In this document: piece after piece, positions 55,686 through 63,340 of the stretch
Position numbering within the stretch: the stretch's first letter is position 1
Layout: the number at the start of each line of letters is the position of its first letter
From: Qipengyuania sediminis
GTDB lineage: Bacteria; Pseudomonadota; Alphaproteobacteria; Sphingomonadales; Sphingomonadaceae
Assembly: GCF_004358425.1 (NCBI RefSeq)
Contig: NZ_CP037948.1
Coordinates: forward strand, 1,860,001-1,924,000
DNA: 64,000 nucleotides
Reading direction: 5' to 3'
Position numbers and translations under genes: made by a program
Notes under the pieces: model-generated
Told to the model about the DNA's origin: nothing
Database searches by the model: none
The model's input: only the letters and a program-made list of their open reading frames with translations

Positions 55686-55708
55686 CCGCCCTCCCGTAAT
55701 GAAGGGTT

Positions 55709-56069
55709 CCAAGGCACCGCCTTGGTCGGTTGCAGGCGCGAAATGCCTGCCGGGGGGCCGGGGTTCGCAATCCCCGGTCTGGTTTCCAAAGGGCACGAAG
55801 GCTCTTTGGTTGTGGCCGCTGCAATCAGCGGTCATGGGTTTCCAAGGGAGAATGAAATCTCTCTTGGCGGGATAACGAACAAACGCGGGGGGCGCGTATG
55901 TTCGTTATCCCGGTCCAGGGTGCAGGGGCGGGAAGGCTCTGCTCTGGGGGTCCAACGGGGGGCACGAAGGCTCCCCTTGGTCTGGGGATGCAACGGGGAT
56001 GAAATAACCCCTTGCCAAGCCGCGCGGATAAGCGCGCATGGCTTGCATCTCCTGTTATTATCATAACAG
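55709..56069. repeat. Block of 12 consecutive hairpins, candidate oriT region
   Basis: Inverted repeats in order: CCAAGGC/GCCTTGG (55709-55725), GCAGGC/GCCTGC (55732-55750), CCGGGG/CCCCGG (55758-55777), CCAAAGGGC/GCTCTTTGG (55786-55809), CCGCTG/CAGCGG (55816-55831), CCAAGGGAGA/TCTCTCTTGG (55842-55867). Then the large GGATAACGAACA/TGTTCGTTATCC (55870-55910), CCAG/CTGG (55915-55947), CCAACGGGG/CCCCTTGG (55952-55980), GCAACGGGG/CCCCTTGC (55990-56015), CAAGCC/GGCTTG (56016-56045), and CTGTTAT/ATAACAG (56052-56069). The loops ACGAAG (55795-55800, 55964-55969) and ATGAAA (55852-55857, 55999-56004) recur. Confidence 0.75.
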
Positions 56070-58726
56070 AGGACTTCGCAGAAATCGTTAACAAAGTTAA
56101 CAGGCTGCGTCATTTGGCTAAAGTAGCACTTTAGCTGAGTCGCTATGGCGACGTCTATTTTCTTCTTTCCGCGCAACAGGTCGCGGGCTTGGTTGAGCTT
56201 TTGGGCAAGGTAGTTGGTGCCGCCGCGATCAGGATGAAGCATTCCCATCAGCCGCTTGAGTGCCTCGTTCACCTGATCGTCGGTCGCGCCCTCTTCCAAC
56301 CCGAGCATGGCCAGTGCTTCGGCCCGATCCATCGCGCCCGATGTCTTTGCGGCCTGTTCCTGCTCGCGCCGCGCCTGATCGTAAAAAGGGTTAAGATCGA
56401 AAGCATCAAGGTCGGGCAGCTTCACTTGGGCTTTCGCCTGTTCCAGACGCGGCGATAGGTAAACCGACAGGTGCCAGTAATCGACCGGCTTGAGGTAATG
56501 GGCACGTCCGCGCGGCTGGAAGGCAAAGGCTGTGCCCTTGCCCATCGACATGATCTCGTCGGGAAAGAGGAGTGCGCGCCCTGTCTCGCCAAGGGTGCGG
56601 CCAGTCGAGCCATCGGCTCCGCTGATGGTCTGGCTGACCGTCTGAACCGTCATTTGGCCAAGTGCCTTGCTGACGTATTCTGCGGTTTGCAGGTCTTTGA
56701 CGTTGCAGAACCACTTGTAGCCGCAGTTGCTGATGATGGTATCGGCGGATGTGCCGTAGAGGGCGCGTATCTGATCCAACCCCTGCACGATCAGGGTCAG
56801 GTCAAGACCCGATCCCCCGACGAGGGCGATGTCGGTGACGATGCTTTCTACCCGCCCCAGCACGGGAAACTCGTCGATCATCAACATGCCGCGCACCCCT
56901 TGCGCGGCTGGCCGATGGCGCTTGAAGGTCTGGGTCACGGCTTTGACCATGAGCTTAAGCCAGATGGCCTGTGCCTGCATCTGGTCGTCGGGAATGACGA
57001 TGTAGAGGGTGGTTCGCCCGTTCACCAAGTCAGCCAGATTAAAGCTGGAATGGTCGGTCGCGGTCGTGATCTGGTCGTCGGCGAGGAATTGCAGGGATTT
57101 TGAAAGCTGGGCAATTACGCCGCTATAGGTCTTGTCGTCCATTTGAACGAAGCGCCCGACCAACTTGCGCATAGCGCCGCGATAGGATGAACTTGCGACC
57201 ATGCGGGGGAACAGGGTTTTGCGCAGGTCGTCAGCCTTTTCGCCCCCGCTGACAATATCGGCTACATGCCCCAATGTTTTAGTTTCGCCGGGGGCGTCTG
57301 TCACCCACAGCATAATTCCCGCCAGCATGGCGGTGGCATTGTCCTGCCAGAAGCTGTCATTGACGCTGCCCTGATGGCAGACGGTAACGGCAAGGCTGTT
57401 GGCGATACCGACGATGTTAGGGTCTTTGGGATCGAGAACATCGAGCGGATTAAAAGTGGCGCGGCCAAAGCCGTAGTCCTGAAACAGCGAGCCGTGGACA
57501 CTCCACGGGTTAAGAATATGGACCGTATGCCCGAGCTGGTCGCGCCGGTAGCGCGCTGTGATCGCGGCATTCTCGCCCTTGGGGTCGATGGTGAACAGCG
57601 AGCTTTTATAGAGCAACAGCGTTGGCAGGATAACGCGCGTGCCCTTGCCCGTGCGCGATGGCGCGACAACCAGCGTATGCGATTCCGGCGATGACAGAAC
57701 GGGGCCGAAATAGGCCTTGGGGAAGATCGTATGCGCCGATGCCCCGAGGAACACGCCTTTGAAGAGGCCGTCATCGATGGTCGATGAAATCGGCGCATAA
57801 TCGGCGGTGCCGTAGGTGCCGCTGGTGCCGGACTCTCCTCCTTTGGAGCCGACCAGTTTCATCAAAAACCCCACCATGAGGATGAGGCCAAAGATAACGA
57901 TCAGCACAACCGCCGGGCCGATTGACGAGCTATTGCCTGCCGCCTGTTGCTCTCGTGCTTCGCGTTGCTCGCGAAGCTGGGCTTGATATTCTTTGTGGCC
58001 TGCGCGGCTGCCGCCAACCCCTGTGGAATCCACGAAGCGTTCGCGGAAACCCTCTGGGAAATAGAGCGCGGCTGTTTCTTCTGCGCGCGCAAGGTCGTGT
58101 TGGTATGAGCCGCGCGCGCTGTTGTATTCCTGCGCACGGGTGCGGCACCAGAACTGCCAGCGCGGGCATGTATCGGTGAAAGTCGGTTCAATCCGGGCGC
58201 GGATATCGTGGAAGTGCAACCAATAAAGGCGGATGCGTTGATGAACGTCGGCAGGCCAACGGCTCTCAGGGATATTGCCCTGCAATCCTTCGAGCGAGCT
58301 GCCCAGCATGGCCATGCGACCAGCTTGGCGGCCTGCCAGTTCTGCATCGTCGATGCCGGGAGAGCTGGCGGCAAGGTCAGCACGCACGCGCTGTGGTTCT
58401 GGGTAGCTTCGCAGATAGTCGGTGCGCGGCGTCGCACGGATCGTGCGGCTGGCAATCCGCTCTGCCTCCTGCCGTATGGCGCGGCCCTGTCCTGATCGGT
58501 CGGCGAGTGCGTAGTTTTCAGCAAGCCGTTGGCGCGCAAGGGCGAGCGTTTCTTGTGCGAAGTCGTCGGGCACATCGGCGCGCGCACGTTCGCGCTCGAT
58601 CAGTGCGATGTTGGTGAGCGAGTAGGTAATCACGCGCGTGATCTGGGCACGGTCTTGGGCGTGGCTGGCAGCGGGCCAGGCAAGGCAAAACGCGATCAAC
58701 AGCCAAAGACGAACGATGCGATTCAA
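55832..58726 (-). CDS. Type IV coupling protein (VirD4/TraG-like) with C-terminal J domain
   Basis: 964 residues from TTG 58726 (AGGA five bases upstream). A signal peptide (MNRIVRLWLLIAFCLAWPAA), a long periplasmic region, a membrane segment near 250-270, and the TraG ATPase follow. Walker A is VAPSRTGKGTRVILPTLL near 359 and Walker B GMLMIDEFPVLGRV near 613. Residues 805-857 form a J-domain (EEGATDDQVNEALKRLM, MLHPDRGG). An extra 107 residues run on through the hairpin block; removing one A at about 56155 would end the protein just after the J domain. It links the relaxosome to a helper secretion channel. Confidence 0.87.
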   Translation of the reverse strand: MNRIVRLWLLIAFCLAWPAASHAQDRAQITRVITYSLTNIALIERERARADVPDDFAQETLALARQRLAENYALADRSGQGRAIRQEAERIASRTIRATPRTDYLRSYPEPQRVRADLAASSPGIDDAELAGRQAGRMAMLGSSLEGLQGNIPESRWPADVHQRIRLYWLHFHDIRARIEPTFTDTCPRWQFWCRTRAQEYNSARGSYQHDLARAEETAALYFPEGFRERFVDSTGVGGSRAGHKEYQAQLREQREAREQQAAGNSSSIGPAVVLIVIFGLILMVGFLMKLVGSKGGESGTSGTYGTADYAPISSTIDDGLFKGVFLGASAHTIFPKAYFGPVLSSPESHTLVVAPSRTGKGTRVILPTLLLYKSSLFTIDPKGENAAITARYRRDQLGHTVHILNPWSVHGSLFQDYGFGRATFNPLDVLDPKDPNIVGIANSLAVTVCHQGSVNDSFWQDNATAMLAGIMLWVTDAPGETKTLGHVADIVSGGEKADDLRKTLFPRMVASSSYRGAMRKLVGRFVQMDDKTYSGVIAQLSKSLQFLADDQITTATDHSSFNLADLVNGRTTLYIVIPDDQMQAQAIWLKLMVKAVTQTFKRHRPAAQGVRGMLMIDEFPVLGRVESIVTDIALVGGSGLDLTLIVQGLDQIRALYGTSADTIISNCGYKWFCNVKDLQTAEYVSKALGQMTVQTVSQTISGADGSTGRTLGETGRALLFPDEIMSMGKGTAFAFQPRGRAHYLKPVDYWHLSVYLSPRLEQAKAQVKLPDLDAFDLNPFYDQARREQEQAAKTSGAMDRAEALAMLGLEEGATDDQVNEALKRLMGMLHPDRGGTNYLAQKLNQARDLLRGKKKIDVAIATQLKCYFSQMTQPVNFVNDFCEVLCYDNNRRCKPCALIRAAWQGVISSPLHPQTKGSLRAPRWTPRAEPSRPCTLDRDNEHTRPPRLFVIPPREISFSLGNP

Positions 58727-58744
58727 GCAGTTCCTAACGCACAA

Positions 58745-59011
58745 GATTCATGCGTCCTTTTCAGCGTCATTTCTGTGTTTGTTCAAGCAATTCTGTTGCG
58801 GGGTAAATGTGCGGCACGGTTTCTCCCGTCGCCGACGCCATGCGAGGCCTTCTTGATGGGCATCCTTGCGGGGGTTCGCCCTTCGGGCCGCAAGCCACTT
58901 CGCGGCTTCTTCACTGCGTTACGACCAAAGGTGCGGCCAGTGCGAACGCCCCGCTTTCTGTCTGCCATGAAGGCCCGCGATGGTCGCGGCTCAAGACAGG
59001 GAGAAAAAGCC
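58745..59011. other. Non-coding, hairpin-bearing stretch upstream of a small gene
   Basis: No gene. CTTGCGG/CCGCAAG near 58867-58896 with inner GCCC/GGGC forms a strong hairpin. It sits between the divergently read coupling-protein gene and the next plus-strand gene, in the promoter area of both. Confidence 0.45.
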
Positions 59012-59218
59012 ATGTCGCAATTTATCACCCCCGCTGAACTTGTTGGCATGAACGAACAGGAACTCCGCGCTCTCTACGGTCGCCTGCTGAGCGATCTGCG
59101 CCGCAACCCGCAGTCTCGCTTCTTGGCCTCTGACGTTCACGTTTCGCTCCGCCACGTCGAGCAAGCTCTGGCCCGCCTCGCGCAACGCCCTCGTCCCCCA
59201 CAGGGACCGCGCTTCTAG
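59012..59218 (+). CDS. Small conserved hypothetical protein
   Basis: 68 residues, MSQFITPAELVGMNEQELRA, with a helical core and a Pro-rich end (LARLAQRPRPPQGPRF). GGGAG lies 10 bases upstream of ATG 59012. It is the only plus-strand gene in the mobilization block. No family name is recognised; the size and place suggest a plasmid-type accessory protein. Confidence 0.6.
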   Translation: MSQFITPAELVGMNEQELRALYGRLLSDLRRNPQSRFLASDVHVSLRHVEQALARLAQRPRPPQGPRF

Positions 59219-59267
59219 CGCCAGCGCGAAGCCAGCGCCGCCGACGTCGCCGGCGGCGCTGGCTTGG

Positions 59268-59606
59268 TCAGTATTCACTGGCCAGCATGATAGTCAGCAC
59301 GCGAGTGGTCTGGGCAGGATCGGCCGGACACTCGGAGCCATAGCGGCAATCGCGGTCATAGTAGTCGATCTTCCAGAAAACCTTGCGGCCATCGACGGTG
59401 ACGCAACCGAAGTCGTGCTCACCGTAGGGATCGTTGTCTGCGGAAAAGTCGCTGAACCGTTGCACCGCTTCTACGCAGCCGCTCGTGAAATCCTGACCGA
59501 GAGCAGTGATGCCCTCGGTAATCAGGACGCGCCCGCCGATGAAGCAAGTCCGGAACAGGTCGTTCAGCGCGCGGATGCGGGATGCTGTTTGCAAAGGCGC
59601 GTTCAT
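59268..59606 (-). CDS. DUF3768 domain protein
   Basis: 112 residues fitting DUF3768: ALNDLFRTCFIGGRVLITEG at the start, then FSDFSADNDPYGEHDFGCVT, VFWKIDYYDRDCRYGSECPAD, and a C-terminal RVLTIMLASEY. The family is common on alphaproteobacterial plasmids and islands; function is unknown. ATG 59606 overlaps the upstream gene's stop as ATGA, and GGGAGG lies 7 bases before the start. Confidence 0.82.
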   Translation of the reverse strand: MNAPLQTASRIRALNDLFRTCFIGGRVLITEGITALGQDFTSGCVEAVQRFSDFSADNDPYGEHDFGCVTVDGRKVFWKIDYYDRDCRYGSECPADPAQTTRVLTIMLASEY

Positions 59607-59821
59607 ACCAGACCTCCCTGCGCCGCATCGCGGTCGGCCTTGGGGACAAAGGCGCGGGCAACCAGACGACCCTGCAACGGAATTGCATTGCAGCGCATAT
59701 TGAACCCCTTGCCGTCTTGGTGCAGCCACGCAGCCCCGATGCGGGTCCAGCGGGCATCCTTGCCGTCACCTTCCACGCACCAGAGCATGAAAGCGGGTGA
59801 GTTTTGATCGACGTTCGCCAT
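59603..59821 (-). CDS. Small hypothetical protein in operon with DUF3768
   Basis: 72 residues (MANVDQNSPAFMLWCVEGDG, then GRLVARAFVPKADRD) behind a strong AAGGAG site 8 bases upstream of ATG 59821. The stop overlaps the DUF3768 start. The pattern (short beta-strand protein with KDARWTRIGAAW) is frequent in sphingomonad mobile DNA, but I can name no function. Confidence 0.65.
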   Translation of the reverse strand: MANVDQNSPAFMLWCVEGDGKDARWTRIGAAWLHQDGKGFNMRCNAIPLQGRLVARAFVPKADRDAAQGGLV

Positions 59822-60191
59822 TGTAATTCTCCTTGTGATTGGAGGTGCGCAGACCATCTGCGGCCTCATGGGGAGAAGGCGGCGCGGCCCATCAAGCCAG
59901 TGGTCAACGCCGGGCGAAGCCCGCCCGAAGGTGCAAGCTGCACAAGCCGGTAGCGAAGCGAGAGGCGCGGAAGCGCAGGCGATTGACGACTGGCGGGGTT
60001 GTGCCAGAAGCGACCCATAAAGAGGCCGTAATGGCCTGAACGTGCCTCCCCTCGTCCTCAAGGAGTGCAAGGCGATCCGTCGAAAACGCACGACACCGCT
60101 TCCCAGTGCGTGGCGGATCTTATCGGCTAAAGGGATTCCCGCCCGAAATCGCGAGCGGCTGCTTTTCAGGTAGCTGGAGGGATGGCGCTGC
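59822..60191. other. Intergenic region, 370 bases, with hairpins
   Basis: No convincing gene. Small inverted repeats CGGGC/GCCCG (about 59912-59924) and AGGCC/GGCCT (about 60022-60036) are present. It holds the promoter of the small hypothetical/DUF3768 pair at its left and the fic stop at its right. Confidence 0.45.
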
Positions 60192-61301
60192 CTAGGCGAG
60201 CCTGTCGGGTGCAAGGGCATAGCTGGTGCTGCGCCCGCCCCCCGGCTCTTTGACCAAAATGGCGCGCTGGACGAGATCGGTGATGTCGCGCAGCGCAGTA
60301 TCGGGCGACGTTTTGGCGATGGTCGCCCATTTGGCGTTGGTTAGTTTGCCATCGAAGCCGTCAAGTAGACGGTTGAGGAGCTTGCGCTGGCGATCATTGA
60401 GTGGCTGGCCTGCGACGGAATCCCAGAACCGCGCCTTGCGCATGACGCTCGCGAGGATGATTTCGGCACCGTCGAAAGCACGATCAAGACAGCCGATGAA
60501 CCAGAGCAGCCAGGGCGTGATGTCAACGTCGCCCTTCTGCGTGGATTCCAGCATGTCGTAATAGGCGTTGCGCTCGGCCCTGATCTGCGCGGACATACTG
60601 TAGAACCGCTGTGCCGTGCCTTCCGCGCGCGCCAGCGCAAGATCGGCAATGGCGCGGGCAATACGGCCATTGCCATCGTCAAATGGGTGGATGGTAACAA
60701 ACCACAGGTGCGCGACACCGGCTTTCAGGACGGGGTCGGGCTGGGCAGTTTCAAACCATGTGAGGAACTTCCCCATTTCAGCGTCAAGCCGGTCGGCTTC
60801 GGGTGCTTCGTAGTGGACGCGCTCGCGGCCAATCGGCCCTGATACCACCTGCATCGGGCCATCATCACCGGTGCGCCAAGCGCCCACGGTGATCTTACTC
60901 ATGCCGCTGCGCCCTGTTGGAAACAGGGCTGCGTGCCAGTCATGCAACCGCTCGGCGGTCAGCGGCGCGGCGTAGTTCTGCGTGGCGTCGAGCATCATTT
61001 CGACAACGCCCTCGACGTTGCGATCTGCTGGAACCAGACCGCCAATATCCATGCCAAGGCGTCGGGCGATAGACGAGCGAACCTGATCGCGGTCCAGCAC
61101 TTCGCCTTCGATATCGCTCGATTTGATGACATCCTCGGTGAGGGCTTGCAGCACGGCTTCTTCGCGCAGCGGAAAGCCGAGGGCTTCCATGTGCCCGATC
61201 AATCGCCCTTGGCGGTGGCGCACGGCGGCAAGCGGCTGGGCAAGCTGCTCGTCGCTCCAACGCAGGTTTGGCCAATCGGCTCGTTCATGGATGTAGGTCA
61301 T
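60192..61301 (-). CDS. Fic family protein with N-terminal DUF4172
   Basis: 369 residues. DUF4172 (YIHERADWPNLRWSDEQLAQ) at residues 1-70, the autoinhibitory SSDIEGE motif at about residues 60-66 (S/TxxxEG, which blocks ATP), and the catalytic Fic loop HPFDDGNGRIAR near residue 204. C-terminal winged-helix part (LLNRLLDGFDGKLTNAKW) follows. All catalytic residues are intact, so it should AMPylate or otherwise modify a target, normally held inactive by its own helix. ATG 61301 sits inside the operator-like array, giving a very short leader. Found alone, without a separate antitoxin gene. Confidence 0.87.
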   Translation of the reverse strand: MTYIHERADWPNLRWSDEQLAQPLAAVRHRQGRLIGHMEALGFPLREEAVLQALTEDVIKSSDIEGEVLDRDQVRSSIARRLGMDIGGLVPADRNVEGVVEMMLDATQNYAAPLTAERLHDWHAALFPTGRSGMSKITVGAWRTGDDGPMQVVSGPIGRERVHYEAPEADRLDAEMGKFLTWFETAQPDPVLKAGVAHLWFVTIHPFDDGNGRIARAIADLALARAEGTAQRFYSMSAQIRAERNAYYDMLESTQKGDVDITPWLLWFIGCLDRAFDGAEIILASVMRKARFWDSVAGQPLNDRQRKLLNRLLDGFDGKLTNAKWATIAKTSPDTALRDITDLVQRAILVKEPGGGRSTSYALAPDRLA

Positions 61302-61401
61302 AATCACCGCACCTTCTGCGGCGATTATAGCCCGTATTCACCGCAAAATGCAAGGATATTCGCCGCATCTAATGCGGTGAATAAGCCCCTTAATCACCGC
61401 A
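61301..61401. promoter_or_regulatory. Operator-like array of ATTCACCGCA half-sites, 56-base period
   Basis: Six copies of an 11-base half-site (consensus TAWTCRCCGCA). Forward copies start at 61301, 61335, 61357 and 61391; reverse copies start at 61317 and 61373. The set 61301/61317/61335 repeats exactly as 61357/61373/61391, i.e. a 56-base period, with forward-reverse pairs 16 bases apart and the third site 34 bases from the first. It overlaps the fic start codon, suggesting tight autoregulation or a regulator binding site. Confidence 0.65.
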
Positions 61402-61599
61402 TATGTATGTCGGAATTAGTGCTACGGCGCTCAAGCCATTGACCCCCATGCGTAATTTTCGATCCATTTGAGACGAATCCGCGTTGCGTGAGACAATAAG
61501 AGCAAAGAAACCTCTCGCGGAAAATATGAGGATGAATGCTACGTGGTTCGTTTGGCGACACAGCTTTTGTAGACAAGAGAAGGACGATCGAGGGCGTAC
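61402..61599. other. Intergenic region between fic operators and unknown gene
   Basis: About 200 A+T-richer bases. A possible GAGGGCG ribosome site lies just before the next gene. I see no RNA or gene. Confidence 0.4.
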
Positions 61600-61860
61600 T
61601 TGCAGATTTTTAGCGGCCCACATACGCGCATGGACTGGCCATTCTACTTCTGCACCCTTCGTCTCGACAATGGCGAGCACGTCCAAACGTCGATCCGTGA
61701 TTGGGATGGAGGCCTGATGATCGGCCAACGCGTTCGCGGCCACATGCTTCCCAAGGGAATATTCACAGGCCACGAGCATATCGACGCACTCGAGCGCGTC
61801 GGACCACCATCTGCGTTCAAGCGATTACAGGCCGCTATTGCGCAAAAGTTCGGGCGTTGA
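61600..61860 (+). CDS. Hypothetical protein
   Basis: 86 residues from TTG 61600 (GAGG 7 bases upstream); ATG 61630 is an alternative. LRLDNGEHVQTSIRDWDGGL and GQRVRGHMLPKGIFTGHEHI look like a compact beta-rich domain, with a helical end (SAFKRLQAAIAQKFG). No family recognised. It precedes another unknown gene by 24 bases and may be in its operon. Confidence 0.5.
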   Translation: MQIFSGPHTRMDWPFYFCTLRLDNGEHVQTSIRDWDGGLMIGQRVRGHMLPKGIFTGHEHIDALERVGPPSAFKRLQAAIAQKFGR

Positions 61861-61884
61861 AAACAGAGGGCAGTTGGTGTGCGG

Positions 61885-62235
61885 ATGGATCAATGGATTC
61901 CCGCTACAGACTTCATCGCTGCTGATGTCGTCCGTTGGACGGAAGGCATCTATGATCGCAGAAAGCGTGGCAAAGCTCTGCGTATTGGCGAGCGCCTGGT
62001 CGCCGCCGAGGTTATCGAGCGTGGCAAGGATGGCTGGGTCAAATTACTGGTGCGAGCATGCACAATCACCAAAGATGAGTTTGCAGGAAAGTCTATTCTT
62101 CCGTTGAAAGCGGGTGAGCAAGTGAGACGCGGGGAAAGGACGATCCTGCGTGGGAAGGTTGAACGGTTGAAATGGAATGATGAGGGTGCCCGTGCGATGG
62201 TGCTTAGCAGTTTCGCTAAGTCACGCTTTACATAG
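61885..62235 (+). CDS. Hypothetical protein
   Basis: 116 residues from ATG 61885 (GTG 61879 also possible), behind AGAGGG. Strand-rich basic protein: DVVRWTEGIYDRRKRGKALR, then RLVAAEVIERGKDGWVKLLV and QVRRGERTILRGKVERLKW, the pattern of an SH3-like or small beta-barrel domain. I cannot assign it to a family. It is lower in G+C than the chromosome and follows the previous unknown gene closely. Confidence 0.55.
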   Translation: MDQWIPATDFIAADVVRWTEGIYDRRKRGKALRIGERLVAAEVIERGKDGWVKLLVRACTITKDEFAGKSILPLKAGEQVRRGERTILRGKVERLKWNDEGARAMVLSSFAKSRFT

Positions 62236-62369
62236 CGAGCTGAGTTTATGCATTATGAGACAAAAATGCGTTCTAAAAGAGATTGTAAGGGGTTAAGCTG
62301 CTTCTGTGACTCTTTCAAAAAAATATCCTTCATATAGGTAGGTTTGCCGGACGATTTTCTGGACAAAAA

Positions 62370-63152
62370 ATGTTTATATCAGATCAACGCATTATTGTTG
62401 GCACTAAAACCCTATTCGCCCGACGTTGGCAGCCCATCTCATCGTCATCAAACGCTCCCGTAATTCTACTCTTTCACGAGTCTCTCGGTTGCGTAGAATT
62501 ATGGCGCAGCTTTCCTAAAAAACTTGCAATCGCCACAGGACTGTCGGTCATAGCCTATGATCGCCTCGGATTTGGGCGTTCTGACGCACATGAGAGCAAG
62601 CTTCCGCTCGACTTTGTAGCTGATGAAGCAAAACGTCATATTCCACTGATACAGAGCCATATAGGGTTTTCGAATTTTATTGCTTGCGGTCATAGTATTG
62701 GCGGTGCGATGGCCTTGGAAGCTGCGGCTCACTTCCGCGACAGGTGCGACGCAGTCATCACGCTCGGGGCGCAGGCCTTCGTCGAAGAACAAACGATTGT
62801 TGGACTTAAATTAGCAAAAAAGACGTTTAGCGACTATTCCAACATATCCCGTTTGGAAAAATATCACGGTGATAAGGCCGAATGGGTCGTTAATGCATGG
62901 CTCGACACTTGGCTTGATCCAGCATTCGCTGAATGGACGCTAGATAAGGCGATCAGCTTGGCCTGTTGCCCTGTACTGGCTATACATGGCGAGCGCGATG
63001 AATATGGATCTTGCGAACACCCTCGACGCATCGCAGGTCATAAAGGCGAACTGGCGTTATTGCCGAATGTCGGTCACGTCCCCCATCGAGAGAATGGAGA
63101 AGTAGTCATTGAGCTCGTGACACGATTCTTAGATCGGTATTCGAATGTATAG
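62370..63152 (+). CDS. Alpha/beta hydrolase
   Basis: 260 residues. Nucleophile elbow FIACGHSIGGAMALEAA (Ser about residue 111), oxyanion region LLFHESLGCVELWRSF, Asp in AIHGERDEYGSC, and His in LPNVGHVPHREN complete the triad. No signal peptide. The YDRLGFGRSD segment near residue 65 is typical of HADH/epoxide-hydrolase-like fold-superfamily members; substrate unknown. Its codon use is distinctly A+T-rich compared with the rest of the window, supporting recent acquisition. Confidence 0.82.
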   Translation: MFISDQRIIVGTKTLFARRWQPISSSSNAPVILLFHESLGCVELWRSFPKKLAIATGLSVIAYDRLGFGRSDAHESKLPLDFVADEAKRHIPLIQSHIGFSNFIACGHSIGGAMALEAAAHFRDRCDAVITLGAQAFVEEQTIVGLKLAKKTFSDYSNISRLEKYHGDKAEWVVNAWLDTWLDPAFAEWTLDKAISLACCPVLAIHGERDEYGSCEHPRRIAGHKGELALLPNVGHVPHRENGEVVIELVTRFLDRYSNV

Positions 63153-63193
63153 TAAGGAACTCTCTCAGCCGGTAGAGACACCATGCGATGGCC

Positions 63194-63246
63194 ACTCCCC
63201 TTCGGGAGTTTAAGAGGCCAACGGCCCTGCCTGTTCAGGCTGGGCC
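63194..63246. repeat. Two hairpins after the alpha/beta hydrolase gene
   Basis: ACTCCC/GGGAGT with loop cttc (63194-63209), and GGCCCTGCCTG/CAGGCTGGGCC with a two-base loop and one mismatch (63223-63246), close behind the hydrolase stop. They may terminate that transcript or form part of the element end; a strong T run is lacking. Confidence 0.45.
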
Positions 63247-63340
63247 TTCGCTAAAAAGGGCAGCCGCCGGTATCGGCGATCTGCCTCATCGCGCACCGTT
63301 CGGTGCTCATCACTAATTCCATTCGTTGTCTAGCGGAACT

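Larger units (their letters stand above)
46904..63340. mobile_element. Integrated mobilizable element (IME-like island)
   Basis: The left edge is the tRNA-Leu remnant; the right edge is uncertain, placed before the truncated BLUF gene and the intact intron-bearing tRNA-Leu. Contents are typical of mobilizable elements: antirestriction, restriction-modification, relaxase, MobC, coupling protein, Fic, small conserved plasmid genes, and hairpin-rich intergenic DNA. Parts are visibly poorer in G+C than the flanking chromosome (especially 50.3-53.5 and 61.4-63.5 kb). No integrase, mating-pair formation or replication genes are seen, so transfer must rely on another element, or genes lie beyond the window. 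Confidence 0.65.

Noticed and set aside
55686-55835. N-terminal extension of MobC by 50 residues
   Set aside because: The frame is open to 55835, but the added part lies within the hairpin block and a strong ribosome site precedes GTG 55685.
55709-56069. CRISPR array
   Set aside because: The units are inverted repeats of differing sequence without constant direct repeats or uniform spacers, and no cas genes are present.
59603-60220. A 205-residue version of the small hypothetical gene
   Set aside because: The first 133 residues are Arg/Ser/Pro-rich read-through of a hairpin-bearing intergenic region; ATG 59821 has a strong AAGGAG site.
61301-61401. Replication origin with iterons
   Set aside because: The half-sites look iteron-like, but no replication initiator gene or A+T-rich melting region lies near, and the sites cover the fic start codon.
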